Notes: generated from the sequence alone by a model not told the origin. A stretch of DNA of 64,000 nt from CBDCRK01 sp965220955 (GCA_965220955.1 CBDCRK010000047.1:1-64000); one strand, 5' to 3'. Positions 18,505-27,409 are shown, counted from the first letter of the stretch. Program-made: numbers and translations.

Positions 18505-19845
18505 TTAGCTAGAAACCGTCAAGCCCTCGATCAGCAACGCAGGAATGAACATTCGGGTGAGATTGGGTTGATAGATATGGCCACGAGCGCGAATCGCTTT
18601 AAGCAGGTCAAAAAAGTTGCCGGCAATGGTCATGCTATCCACCGGTTGGCAACGTTGCCCTTGTTCGACCCAAAACCCTTGCACGCCGATAGAGATATCT
18701 CCACTGAGGGGATTGCATCCGGCTGCGCCTTCTAATTCGGTGACCAGCAAACATTTTTCGGGAATATTGATCAGCTGGTCCAGGGTGTGTGTACCTGTTG
18801 GCATTACAATATTATGACTGGTGGTTACAATGCCACTCTCATAGCCGCGTCCGGCATGGCCTGAGGATTCACGCCCTTCCCGGCGTGCTGAGGCAATATG
18901 ATAGAGGAAATGTTCAAACTTTCCTTTGGCAATCAATGGCATCCTACGTGTCAGGGAGCCTTCGGCATCCATATACCCAGAACCAACTGCACCCACCCGG
19001 TGAGGTTCGTCAATGAGGTCAATGGACTCGTCAGCAATGAGATCGCCCAGCTTCCCTTGCAGACGTGATTGTCCCTTCTGGGCAGCTTCAGCAGAGAAAC
19101 AGCCAAAGTATCGAGAGAGAAGTTGGGGCGCACAAAACTCGTCCAGAACGACTGGCACGCGTCCGCCGGGAACCGAGCGGGCTTGCAATAAATCCGCTGC
19201 TTTGCTGACCGCCAGGGTCCCAATCTGCTTGCCCTGCACTGGGTCCCAAACCCGCTGTGCCCACATAGACCCACCACTTTTGCGTTGCCCTTGGTCCTCC
19301 AAAAGCACTTGGCAATAGGCTCCAACGCTGTTTTGTCGCTGATAATAGTCCACTCCGTGGGTAGAGACAAGGTGATACTCAGCATTGGAGCGCGACATCA
19401 CCAGATGCGGAACTACCTTCACCCGTGGGTCGGCGTGGAGAGCCGCGGCTTCGATGTCCAACCCCAGGGTTCCTAAGCTCTCCACAGTCAGGGTTTCAAG
19501 ATCAGGATTGAACAGCCCTAGACCTTGAGAGTCTGGGATGCTCCCAGGGGCTTCGGGTAAAACCACTTCGGTGGGGTCGTTGAGCAAGGCATTTTCTTTA
19601 GCCGCCAGAAACGCCTTTTCGAGCGCCTGGGCTTCGAGGCGTTCGCTGGACGAAATCCCCGTGCGGCCTTCATGAACGACCCGGATCCCCAATCCCAGCT
19701 CTGTGGCATGATCAGTCTTTTCGATTTGGCCATTAAGCACACGGAGCGAGAGTCGTTCACTTCGCTCCACAATGAGGTCAACCTCAGGTTGGCTGTGTTC
19801 ACGGGCTAATGCTAGCACGTAGGCGACCGCGTCTTGCTGATCCAT
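18505..19845 (-). CDS. pmbA: TldE/PmbA, metalloprotease partner subunit
   Basis: The 446-residue protein belongs to the TldD/PmbA family and lacks the HExxxH motif seen in its upstream partner, as expected for the TldE (PmbA) subunit. Typical segments are 'GVRVVHEGRTGISSS'-like near residue 50 (here 'GIRVVHEGRTGISSSE') and 'GYESGIVTTSHNIVMPTG' near the C-terminal third. The TldD-TldE heterodimer degrades unfolded peptides and matures modified peptides such as microcins. Its ATG overlaps the tldD stop (TAATG at 19843-19847), so the two subunits are translationally coupled. Confidence 0.9.
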   Translation of the reverse strand: MDQQDAVAYVLALAREHSQPEVDLIVERSERLSLRVLNGQIEKTDHATELGLGIRVVHEGRTGISSSERLEAQALEKAFLAAKENALLNDPTEVVLPEAPGSIPDSQGLGLFNPDLETLTVESLGTLGLDIEAAALHADPRVKVVPHLVMSRSNAEYHLVSTHGVDYYQRQNSVGAYCQVLLEDQGQRKSGGSMWAQRVWDPVQGKQIGTLAVSKAADLLQARSVPGGRVPVVLDEFCAPQLLSRYFGCFSAEAAQKGQSRLQGKLGDLIADESIDLIDEPHRVGAVGSGYMDAEGSLTRRMPLIAKGKFEHFLYHIASARREGRESSGHAGRGYESGIVTTSHNIVMPTGTHTLDQLINIPEKCLLVTELEGAAGCNPLSGDISIGVQGFWVEQGQRCQPVDSMTIAGNFFDLLKAIRARGHIYQPNLTRMFIPALLIEGLTVSS

Positions 19846-21218
19846 TAGCGCCCTCCGACCAGGATCGAGTCAATCTTCAGCGTGGGCTGTCCCACTGTAG
19901 TCGGCACCCAGCCACTGGCAGCCCCACACATGCCAGCGGCATATTCCAGGTCTTTGCCAATCATGGAAATACGCGGCAAAATCTCGTAGCCCTTCCCAAT
20001 CAGTGTGGCGCCACGAACCGGCTCGGCAATTTTGCCTTGGCGGATCACATAGCCTTCTTGTACGGCAAAATTGAATTCCCCTGTTGCCGGATTCACCGAA
20101 CCGCCGCCCATCTTCTTGGCGTACAAGCCATACTCAACAGAGGCGATCATCTCCTCGACTGTGTATGAACCGCGGTCGATATAGGTGTTGCGCATCCGGG
20201 ACACCGGAGCGAATTTGTACGATTCCCGTCGCCCGGAACCAGTTTGGGGCACACCTACCTGACGCGCGCCGATGCGGTCAGAAAGGTAGGCCTTAAGCAC
20301 GCCGTTTTCAATAAGCACGGTGCGTTGGGCAGATCTGCCTTCATCATCAATATTTAAAGAGCCCCAGCGATGATCGAGCGTACCGTCGTCAGTGGCGGTG
20401 AGAATAGACTGAGCCACTGGCTGGCCGATTTTACCAACAAACGGAGAAGCATTTTTACGTATGGCCTCTGTCTCCAACGGATGACCGCAGGCTTCATGAA
20501 AAATGACCCCGCCGAAACCATTGCCAATGATGACTGGCATGATCCCCCCTTCGATATAGCCCGCACTGGCCATGAGTATTGCCCTTTGGCCTGTATCGTG
20601 GGCCATGGCAGCCAGATCGAGGCCTTGGAAGAATTCATAGCCTCCCAGCACCCCAGGGCTCTCCGCAGCAATCTGTGGACCATCATCTTCTTCGGCAATG
20701 GCAGAGAGCCGTAGCCGTGAATAGTGGCGTGAGTCCTCGATCCAAAGTCCCTCGCTATTGGCAATCAAGATCGAGCGCTTTTTCTCGGCGACCGAGGCCC
20801 CAACCTGGTGAACGGCCGGGCCCGTCTGCCGAGTCAGCGTGTCTAGCTGACGCAGCAACTCCACCCGTTCCTGTTTGGAGACGCTTGCTGGATCAATCAT
20901 GACCGGGTGCCGGTCGAGAACCTGTTCGTGGTGAAGAGGGCTGGGCGGTTTGCCTTCCTTGGCCGAGCGGGTCAGGTTGGTGGTCAGCTGCAGTAACGCT
21001 TCTTCTGCAACGTCACTACTATATCCATAGGCAGATTCATTACCAAAGAGCAGGCGGACACCCACTCCGAACGCATTCCCGGAATTGATGCGATCGAGTT
21101 TCTGATGCAGGAATTCAATCGAGGAAGTTTCGGATTCCTCAACAAAGACTTCAGCGAAATCGGCGCCGTGGCTCAGTCCTAGGTCCAAAATTTTTCGGAT
21201 AGTTGTTTCTGCCAGCAT
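19845..21218 (-). CDS. tldD: TldD, catalytic metalloprotease subunit
   Basis: The product has 457 residues from ATG 21218, which is preceded by GGAGGAG. The zinc-binding HExxxH is present in 'GGVIFHEACGHPLETEA', and the downstream metal-ligand Cys region is readable near the C-terminus ('EYAAGMCGAASG'). With PmbA it forms the TldD/E protease, which cleaves short unfolded peptides in the cytoplasm. A longer frame to 21281 lacks a ribosome-binding site. It forms a two-gene operon with pmbA. Confidence 0.92.
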   Translation of the reverse strand: MLAETTIRKILDLGLSHGADFAEVFVEESETSSIEFLHQKLDRINSGNAFGVGVRLLFGNESAYGYSSDVAEEALLQLTTNLTRSAKEGKPPSPLHHEQVLDRHPVMIDPASVSKQERVELLRQLDTLTRQTGPAVHQVGASVAEKKRSILIANSEGLWIEDSRHYSRLRLSAIAEEDDGPQIAAESPGVLGGYEFFQGLDLAAMAHDTGQRAILMASAGYIEGGIMPVIIGNGFGGVIFHEACGHPLETEAIRKNASPFVGKIGQPVAQSILTATDDGTLDHRWGSLNIDDEGRSAQRTVLIENGVLKAYLSDRIGARQVGVPQTGSGRRESYKFAPVSRMRNTYIDRGSYTVEEMIASVEYGLYAKKMGGGSVNPATGEFNFAVQEGYVIRQGKIAEPVRGATLIGKGYEILPRISMIGKDLEYAAGMCGAASGWVPTTVGQPTLKIDSILVGGR

Positions 21219-21458
21219 ACTCGCTCCTCCATACGATGAGGGAACACAAATATTTTTATATCTATCATAGCAGGGAAACAAGAAAAGGCCATGCTAGTCT
21301 CTCACCTGATCCTCAATCTTCTCTTGTCATGATAGTTGACACAAAAGAATCAGCCGCTAGAATGCGGAGCCGAAAGCGCTGTCTTGAGGTGCAGAACTTT
21401 ATGTGCCGGTGAGTTGCAGATCTTCCGGCGTATTTTAAAGCGTAGTAGGGTTACAGCT

Positions 21459-22664
21459 ATGGAGGTACTCGTTACTTGCCCGTCGCAAAGGGATCGCCAG
21501 GCCCTGGCGTCCATCGAGGGTTATAATTTCCATCTTCCCAACGCTAAGCTGAATCCCCGAACACCCTCGCCTGAACTTGATCTCCTGGACTACCTTGCAC
21601 AGTGCCAGGAGTACATCAGGACCCATCCTATTGATGCAATCTTCTACTCACGTGATGTAGCCGACATTGTGGCCGCGGCCCTATGTGAAGAGTTTGGCTT
21701 TCCTGGTCCTAGTGTTGAGTCGGTGTTCTTATGCTTGCATAAATACTACTCGCGTCGATGTGAGCCTTCCCCTATCCGTTGCGACTATATTGACCTATAT
21801 GGTGATAACCCCAGGGTTAGCGAATATCCCTGCTACTTAAAACCTCCCTGGCTCAACCTTGGCATCCTGGGATTCAAGCTGGAGTCAGCGGCTGATTTGG
21901 AACATGCGCTCAAAGTTGCCAGGCAAGAGTATCCGTCCTGGTCGCCGCTGTACTATCCCTTTTTTCGCCAATACGTCGATTTGCAGAAATATCCTCTGGC
22001 GGTTCAGGATATTATGCTGGTTGAGGAGTTTGTTGAGGGCAATCAGGTCACCGTTGAGGGTTGGGTGTATCAAAACCAGGCCTACCTGTGGGCCATTACC
22101 GACACCAACACCTACCCAGGCACCCGGATCATTGATAACTTTTCTCTGCCTTCACGGCAGCCAGCCCATATCCAGGCACAACTGGCTAAACATGCTGCTG
22201 AGGCTATTGGCAGTGTTGGTCTAAATAATGGCTTTTTCAACATTGAATTCTGGTGTCACAATGATACGGTAACCCTAACAGAGCTGAATGGCCGTGCCGC
22301 CACATGTTTTTACAACCTTTACCGCAACTGCCTGGGTGCCTGCATTTACGAGGCAGGCCTGTCATTGGCATGCGGCCATAATCCAGCTGGGCCTAGGACT
22401 TGTGGTGACGTAGTTGGGGGGCAGTTTAACTTCATCTCGTTTGGCGAGGATTGGGCGGAAAACCTTCTGGAATTTGAGCAGGCCCGCTCGATTCCCCAAT
22501 TGACTCTCTATGTGTCGGAGGGTGATTGGGTAAAGCCGGTAAGCGAATTCGGCTTTGTCTTAGCCCAGATTGACCTGTTTGGCCATAGCTACGAAGAGAT
22601 CAGGGAGGAGGTCAATCACTTGCGGCGGCGGCTACTCAAGCAGCCTAGCACTTCACCGTGGTAG
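21459..22664 (+). CDS. ATP-grasp ligase at the head of the ergothioneine cluster
   Basis: The product has 401 residues from ATG 21459 (AGGG at -8); in-frame ATGs further upstream have no good site. The ATP-grasp fold is shown by 'YPCYLKPPWLNLGILGFKLE' (ATP-binding Lys region), 'MLVEEFVEGNQVTVEGWV' (hinge Glu) and 'FNIEFWCHNDTVTLTELNGR' (Mg2+-binding Glu/Asn pair). It is a carboxylate-amine ligase of unknown substrate. It stands just upstream of egtC, egtB and egtD, where a gamma-glutamylcysteine ligase (EgtA) is expected. It may supply that dipeptide or add another residue, but this is inference from position. Confidence 0.75.
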   Translation: MEVLVTCPSQRDRQALASIEGYNFHLPNAKLNPRTPSPELDLLDYLAQCQEYIRTHPIDAIFYSRDVADIVAAALCEEFGFPGPSVESVFLCLHKYYSRRCEPSPIRCDYIDLYGDNPRVSEYPCYLKPPWLNLGILGFKLESAADLEHALKVARQEYPSWSPLYYPFFRQYVDLQKYPLAVQDIMLVEEFVEGNQVTVEGWVYQNQAYLWAITDTNTYPGTRIIDNFSLPSRQPAHIQAQLAKHAAEAIGSVGLNNGFFNIEFWCHNDTVTLTELNGRAATCFYNLYRNCLGACIYEAGLSLACGHNPAGPRTCGDVVGGQFNFISFGEDWAENLLEFEQARSIPQLTLYVSEGDWVKPVSEFGFVLAQIDLFGHSYEEIREEVNHLRRRLLKQPSTSPW

Positions 22665-22775
22665 TTGGATAGTGAAGAGTTAAGAGTGAAGAGCTAAAAG
22701 TTAAGAATTAAGAGTTAAAGGTTTCTCTTTCTCCGTATCCTTCTTCATTCATCTTTATTCACTCCTTAACATCTT
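22665..22775 (+). repeat. AT-rich heptad repeat between the ATP-grasp gene and egtC
   Basis: Seven heptamers run in exact register at 22674-22722: GAAGAGT, TAAGAGT, GAAGAGC, TAAAAGT, TAAGAAT, TAAGAGT, TAAAGGT. The next ~45 bases are pyrimidine-rich and roughly complementary (TTCATTCATCTTTATTCACTC), so the RNA could fold back. A related array lies at 55881-55936. Such short tandemly repeated heptamers are known from several bacteria, e.g. STRR sequences of cyanobacteria. It splits the operon and may affect egtC expression. Confidence 0.6.
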
Positions 22776-23591
22776 ATGTGCCGTTTTGTTGCCTACCTTG
22801 GTCAAGCCACCAAGCTTGAGCGTGTCATCAGCGAGCCAGAGCACTCTCTGGTAATCCAAAGCTTTCAACCGGCTGAGATGACCTCCGGAGTAGTAAATGC
22901 CGATGGGTTTGGGATGGGCTGGTATAACCGTGCACTTGACCCAACCCCCTGCGTCTACACCAATCCTGACCCGATCTGGAGCGATAGAAATCTGCCCGGA
23001 CTTAGCCGACACATTACTTCCGAGTGTATTTTTGCCAATGTACGAAGCGCAACCCCAGGCATTGCCGTGGACCAGAGTAACTGTCAGCCCTTTTCCTACC
23101 AGCAGTTTCTATTCATGCACAATGGTTATATTGAGAACTTTCGCTTTACCCTGATGCGGCAAATGCGAGATACCCTGCATGACGAGTATTATACCGCTAT
23201 TGGGGGATCAACAGACTCAGAGCATATCTTCGCGCTCCTCTTGAATTTTCTTCATGGGCGGGCCGTCACCTTGCCAACGGTTGTTGAGGCTATGCGCGAG
23301 ACTATTGGCCAGCTCTTACAGTGGGCTTCTGGCAAAGGAGTTCATCTAGCACTCAACCTTGCCTTGACCAATGGCGAGTACTTAGCGGTGTCCCGATTTG
23401 CCAGCAAAACTCCGGCTCCATCGTTGTACTATGCAAGCCATACCTCGTTTTTCCCTCAGGCCGCCGTCATTGCTTCGGAAAAGCTCTTTGCCAGCTCTGA
23501 GTGGTCAGAAGTGCCGGAAGACAGTGTTGTTGTTGTCAATTCAGGACTCGAACCGGACATCTATGACCTCCACTGCCGGAGGGCTGCATGA
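22776..23591 (+). CDS. egtC: EgtC, gamma-glutamyl-hercynylcysteine sulfoxide amidohydrolase
   Basis: The product has 271 residues beginning 'MCRFVAYLG', so Cys2 is the N-terminal nucleophile of a class II glutamine amidotransferase fold. 'ADGFGMGWYN', 'FANVRSATPG' and 'FLFMHNGYIENF' are the usual substrate and oxyanion segments. In ergothioneine synthesis EgtC removes glutamate from the gamma-glutamyl sulfoxide made by EgtB. Its presence implies the gamma-glutamylcysteine version of the pathway. The ATG overlaps nothing upstream, but its stop overlaps the egtB start (ATGA 23588-23591). Confidence 0.92.
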   Translation: MCRFVAYLGQATKLERVISEPEHSLVIQSFQPAEMTSGVVNADGFGMGWYNRALDPTPCVYTNPDPIWSDRNLPGLSRHITSECIFANVRSATPGIAVDQSNCQPFSYQQFLFMHNGYIENFRFTLMRQMRDTLHDEYYTAIGGSTDSEHIFALLLNFLHGRAVTLPTVVEAMRETIGQLLQWASGKGVHLALNLALTNGEYLAVSRFASKTPAPSLYYASHTSFFPQAAVIASEKLFASSEWSEVPEDSVVVVNSGLEPDIYDLHCRRAA

Positions 23592-24901
23592 GTTTCCGCC
23601 CCGAGATACGACAGCAGATGAAAGAGACGCGCGAAAACACCCTACGCCTCTTCTCTCAGGTCAATGACGTTTATTTTCGCTGCCAGATCCATAAGGAATT
23701 TAGCCCGGTGGGTTGGCATTTGGGCCATATTGGAGTGTTCGAAGCTTACTGGGTCTTACAGCAATGTAAAGGTGAGCCCACCTTATCTGCCGCCTATGAT
23801 CGCTTTTTCACGCCCACTGATAACCCCAAACCCGATCGGGTGAATCTGCCCGCGCGCAATGAGATCCTTGCTTATCTGCAAACCGTGCGAGAGCAGGTCT
23901 TGGCTTTTCTCGAACAGGCCGATTTCAGCTCAGACCACCCGCTGTTAAAGGATGCCAGAGTTCTCAAGATGCTCATCCAACATGAGGAGCAGCACAACGA
24001 AATAACTCTGCTGATCTTGCACTTGCTAGCTGCCGACCGCCATGAACTTTCTTCCTCTTTTGTTTCGGAAGAGGGTTGGGGTGGAGGAGAGAGGGAAATT
24101 CCGCTCTCACCGGACAAGATGGTATTCATTCCCGCTGGTCCGTTTTTTATGGGGAGTAACTCGCAGGCGGACACCCTTGATAACGAGCGCCCCCAGCACT
24201 CGGTCTATGTAGGCGAATTTCTCATTGATAGATACCCAATTACCAATGGGGAGTTTTTGCCATTCGTTATGAATGGCGGTTATTATGGCCGGTCTTGGTG
24301 GAGTGACGAGGGTTGGCAGTGGCGCAAGGAAAACAACATCGAACACCCGCTCTATTGGCGAAAACGGCAGGAAGGGCAATGGGTCGAGGTTGGCCTTAGA
24401 CAAACACAACCACTAGAGCTTGAGCGTCCCGTTATGTGTATAAGTTGGTACGAGGCAGACGCATATGCCAGGTTTGTTGGCAAACGATTACCAACCGAGC
24501 AGGAGTGGGAGAAAGCGGCATCTTGGGATCCTGAGTTAAACAGCAAACGTCCTTACCCGTGGGGAGAGCGTGAGCCCGATATCTATACCTGTAACTTCAA
24601 CACCTATAACGGGGGCACTACCCACGTTGACCAGTATCAAACCGGCAACAGCCCCCATGGTTGTTGCGACATGATCGGTAACGTTTGGGAATGGACCGCT
24701 ACGTGGTTTCATCCCTATCCTGGGTTTACGGCTTTTCCTTATGAAGGGTATTCCCTTCCCTACTTTGATCAACAGCACCGGGTACTCCGAGGTGGGTCTT
24801 GGGCCACATGCCGGCGTGTCATCCGCCCGACATTTCGCAACTGGTACCAACCCTGGGTTAGAGAAATCTTCGCCGGCTTGCGCTGCGCGAAAGACCTGTG
24901 A
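23588..24901 (+). CDS. egtB: EgtB, hercynine oxygenase (sulfoxide synthase)
   Basis: The product has 437 residues. The DinB-like N-terminal domain carries the iron ligands: His47 in 'GWHLGHIG', and His132 and His136 in 'HEEQHNE'. The C-terminal FGE-sulfatase domain runs from ~175 ('MVFIPAGPFFMGS', 'NVWEWTATWF', 'RVLRGGSWATCRR', 'FAGLR'). EgtB joins hercynine to a thiol donor with O2. The linker at residues ~155-170 ('SSSFVSEEGWGGGERE') is encoded by a copy of the GC-rich repeat at 24052-24095, inserted in frame between the two domains. It is coupled to egtC by a four-base overlap. Confidence 0.92.
   Translation: MSFRPEIRQQMKETRENTLRLFSQVNDVYFRCQIHKEFSPVGWHLGHIGVFEAYWVLQQCKGEPTLSAAYDRFFTPTDNPKPDRVNLPARNEILAYLQTVREQVLAFLEQADFSSDHPLLKDARVLKMLIQHEEQHNEITLLILHLLAADRHELSSSFVSEEGWGGGEREIPLSPDKMVFIPAGPFFMGSNSQADTLDNERPQHSVYVGEFLIDRYPITNGEFLPFVMNGGYYGRSWWSDEGWQWRKENNIEHPLYWRKRQEGQWVEVGLRQTQPLELERPVMCISWYEADAYARFVGKRLPTEQEWEKAASWDPELNSKRPYPWGEREPDIYTCNFNTYNGGTTHVDQYQTGNSPHGCCDMIGNVWEWTATWFHPYPGFTAFPYEGYSLPYFDQQHRVLRGGSWATCRRVIRPTFRNWYQPWVREIFAGLRCAKDL
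24052..24095 (+). repeat. Palindromic repeat inserted in frame in egtB
   Basis: The core CCTCTTTTGTTTCGGAAGAGG, followed by the tail GTTGGGGTGGAGGAGAGAGG, has the hairpin-plus-purine-tail form of the other copies in this window. Here it encodes the linker between the two EgtB domains without breaking the frame. Confidence 0.55.
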
Positions 24902-24952
24902 GCCATACACAAGTCCGACTAATTCTTCCTTACTAAATCCAGAGCTATAACT

Positions 24953-25957
24953 ATGAATTCGATTCACTCCAGTGATGGCAATCTCCGCATTATTATACCC
25001 GTTGAGCTTTGCTCGCAATTTCACGAGGACGTGGTTGCCGGCCTAAGCCAACAACAGAAATACATCTCTCCCATGTATTTCTATGACCACCAAGGCTCTC
25101 TGTTGTTCGAGCAGATATGCCAGCAGCCTGAGTATTATTTAACACGCACAGAGGCCGCGATTCTTAGAGAACACGCCGCCGATATCTTGGACAAGGTTGG
25201 CGAATCCACCATTGTTGAGCTAGGCAGCGGTAGCTCTGTCAAGACCCGCCTGCTGCTTGATGAGTGTCAGCGGCGTCGTTACCATATACACTACGTGCCC
25301 ATCGATATCAGCGAGTCAATGTTACGAGTTACTGCCAGGGACCTTAGTGCTGATTATCCATATATCCACATTGATGCGCTAGCTACTGACTATCTCAATG
25401 GCTTGGCTGCACTCCCCAACTCTCGCAGCCGTATGGTGCTGTTTTTGGGGAGTAACCTGGGCAATTTTGCCGTTAATGAACAAATCCAGCTCTTTAGGCA
25501 CCTAGCCTCTTCACTGCAGATCAACGATCATCTCCTGCTTGGTTTGGATCTCAGGAAGCCCGTGGAAATCCTTGAGTCCGCTTATAACGATGCTGCCGGA
25601 GTCACTGCGGCTTTCAATCTCAATTTGCTGCAGCGTATGAATCGAGAACTCCATGCCAGCTTTAACCTTTCCTCTTTTTCCCACCTAGCTTTTTACAATC
25701 AGCGGTTCAGCCAAATCGAGATGCATCTACAGAGCACCATCGAGCAAGAGGTAGCCATTAGCGATCTCAACCTCCGGGTCCCGTTTCGAGCTGGAGAGAC
25801 CATTCACACAGAGATCTCGCGGAAATTTGACCCTGCAGAAATCGTCGAGCAGCTTGTCTCCTTTGGGTTTCAGCCGCGCGCCATGTGGACCGATGCGCGC
25901 AACTGGTTTCTTGTTGGCCTGTTTCAATTCATGGGTAAGATGCCGGCTGAACAGTGA
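24953..25957 (+). CDS. egtD: EgtD, L-histidine N-alpha-methyltransferase
   Basis: The 334-residue protein is the EgtD-type SAM methyltransferase: 'PEYYLTRTEAAIL' near residue 60 (histidine site), the SAM site 'TIVELGSGSSVKTRLLL' near 85-100, 'VPIDISESML' and 'LFLGSNLGNF'. It makes hercynine (trimethylhistidine) from histidine, the first step of ergothioneine synthesis. It lies 51 bases after egtB and directly abuts the asparaginase gene (TGA then ATG with no gap), which implies one transcript. Confidence 0.93.
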   Translation: MNSIHSSDGNLRIIIPVELCSQFHEDVVAGLSQQQKYISPMYFYDHQGSLLFEQICQQPEYYLTRTEAAILREHAADILDKVGESTIVELGSGSSVKTRLLLDECQRRRYHIHYVPIDISESMLRVTARDLSADYPYIHIDALATDYLNGLAALPNSRSRMVLFLGSNLGNFAVNEQIQLFRHLASSLQINDHLLLGLDLRKPVEILESAYNDAAGVTAAFNLNLLQRMNRELHASFNLSSFSHLAFYNQRFSQIEMHLQSTIEQEVAISDLNLRVPFRAGETIHTEISRKFDPAEIVEQLVSFGFQPRAMWTDARNWFLVGLFQFMGKMPAEQ

Positions 25958-26968
25958 ATGGCTGAGAGCAAAACCAAGCCCAAAATTCTTCTCCTGGCTA
26001 CTGGCGGGACCATTAGCATGGTCATGGAAAGTGGCAGGAGCGTGCCCGCCCGCACCGCGGCCGACCTCTTGACACAAACCTCAATGGCCGAGTTCATTGA
26101 GGTCCGCCTTGTTGATCTTGTTGGGAAGCCCGGGCCGAATCCACCCTCCGAGGACTTGCTCTCACTGGCGTATTGTATCGAGCAAGAAGCGAGAAGCAAC
26201 CTGGACGGCATTGTGATAACCCACGGTACCGACACTATGGAAGAAGCCGCCTTCTTTATTGACGAGGTTGCTCCTGCTACGGTTCCCATTGTCTTTACCG
26301 GTGCTATGCGCCCAGGCTGGGCAAGCGGATATGATGGCATCAGAAATCTGGAAAACGCCATTCGGGTGGCAACAAAGGTACCGGCAGAGTATGGCACTCT
26401 GGTGACCATGAACGACAATATCTTTGAGGCGTGGAGCGTGTTTAAGGCAGACACCGCAGCGCTGGACGCCTTTGCAGCACGTCGGGGGGCGCCCCTTGGT
26501 AGGATCTTTGGCGACCAGCTGGAATTAGCCTGGCGTCCGGTTAGCCGCTCACGCTTAGGCAAAATCCCCCAATTCCTGCCAGCTGTTGTGCCGATTCTGG
26601 CCATAGGAGTAGCGGATGATGCTGTACTACTCGATCAACTGCCTGACCATGTCTTACAGGGGATTGTGATTGCCGGCATGGCAGCGGGAAGTGTTCCACC
26701 AGTAGCCTGTAAACAGGTTATAAAGCTGGCGGAGAAAGGTCTTCCGGTTGTGCTATGCTCGGGTGCTGTGAGTGGGCGCACCGCCGAGGATTACTATTAT
26801 CCTGGGGCATACAACGAGCTGACAGCTGCCGGTGTTATCATTGAAAATCGACTTACTCCCCGCAAGACGCGTATTCGTTTAATGATCAGCCTTGGCCTAC
26901 AAATTCCCTATGTGCCGTTTGGGAGAGAGTTCGCTGTTCCCTCTCCCAAAGTCGCGGGAGAGGGCTAG
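25958..26968 (+). CDS. Asparaginase-family amidohydrolase linked to ergothioneine genes
   Basis: The product has 336 residues. Both catalytic threonine segments are present: 'LLATGGTISMV' at the N-terminus and 'VITHGTDTMEEAAFF' near residue 90. 'MRPGWASGYDGIRNLENAI' follows near 125. The enzyme would hydrolyse asparagine or a related amide; a role in the pathway, for instance on a gamma-glutamyl amide, is only suggested by direct abutment to egtD. The last ~12 residues ('FAVPSPKVAGEG') and the stop are encoded by an inserted GC-rich repeat (26939-26976), so the native C-terminus has been replaced. Confidence 0.87.
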   Translation: MAESKTKPKILLLATGGTISMVMESGRSVPARTAADLLTQTSMAEFIEVRLVDLVGKPGPNPPSEDLLSLAYCIEQEARSNLDGIVITHGTDTMEEAAFFIDEVAPATVPIVFTGAMRPGWASGYDGIRNLENAIRVATKVPAEYGTLVTMNDNIFEAWSVFKADTAALDAFAARRGAPLGRIFGDQLELAWRPVSRSRLGKIPQFLPAVVPILAIGVADDAVLLDQLPDHVLQGIVIAGMAAGSVPPVACKQVIKLAEKGLPVVLCSGAVSGRTAEDYYYPGAYNELTAAGVIIENRLTPRKTRIRLMISLGLQIPYVPFGREFAVPSPKVAGEG

Positions 26969-26976
26969 GGTGAGGG
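26939..26976 (+). repeat. Palindromic repeat forming the end of the asparaginase gene
   Basis: CCCTCTCCC, a short AT-containing loop, then GCGGGAGAGGG and the tail CTAGGGTGAGGG match the 3283-3320 copy in form. The TAG inside the tail is the stop codon of the asparaginase gene. The hairpin lacks a T-tract, so it is not an obvious terminator. Confidence 0.65.
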
Positions 26977-26984
26977 TTCCGCTT

Positions 26985-27370
26985 TGACAAAAACCACTTG
27001 GCGGCCTTGTCACCCTGGTTGAGATGCCAGCCGATGTATTTGTCGCCATTGAGGCTGGAGGTGTAATATCCTTCCGGAGTCTAGGCTACCCAGAGCGGTA
27101 TAGGCTGTCCAGTTTCCTGTCAGTGCCTTGACCTGCTCACTCAGTTCTTGCCGCAGGTCTACTACAGCTATTTCCCTATCATCAGAAAGGGCCTCTGGTG
27201 AAGCTCGTGACTCCATAAGGCTTCTCAATAGCCTCTCAGGCCAATGCTGGCGATCCTTCAGGTAGTTGCATGTTCGTACTTGCCAATCAGACCAGCGGAC
27301 AAGGTTGGTCAGGTGTTGTCGAAAGATCCATCAGGAAAGCCCGCAAAGTTGACTTAGACTGACCGCTGTA
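26985..27370 (-). pseudogene. Degenerate minus-strand coding remnant, family not recognised
   Basis: Within the 441-base gap the minus strand has a protein-like frame from ~27362 to ~27070 ('LVRWSDWQVRTCNYLKDRQ' ... 'SDDREIAVVDLRQELSEQV', 'ALTGNWTAYTALGSL'). It continues in another frame to ~26990 ('PEGYYTSSLNGDKYIGWHLN', 'GDKAAKWFLSKR'). There is no start codon at the right place, a stop precedes the first segment and a frameshift lies near 27065. It looks like the C-terminal end of a lost gene. Codon-like character is my judgement only. Confidence 0.35.
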
Positions 27371-27409
27371 ATATCAAAACACCTGCGCTGTGTCTAAGAG
27401 GAGGACCCG

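Noticed and set aside
21459..22664. EgtA glutamate-cysteine ligase
   Set aside because: The motifs are those of ATP-grasp enzymes, not of the glutamine-synthetase-like GCS2/EgtA family.
22674..22722. CRISPR or VNTR array
   Set aside because: The units are only seven bases, diverged and without spacers.
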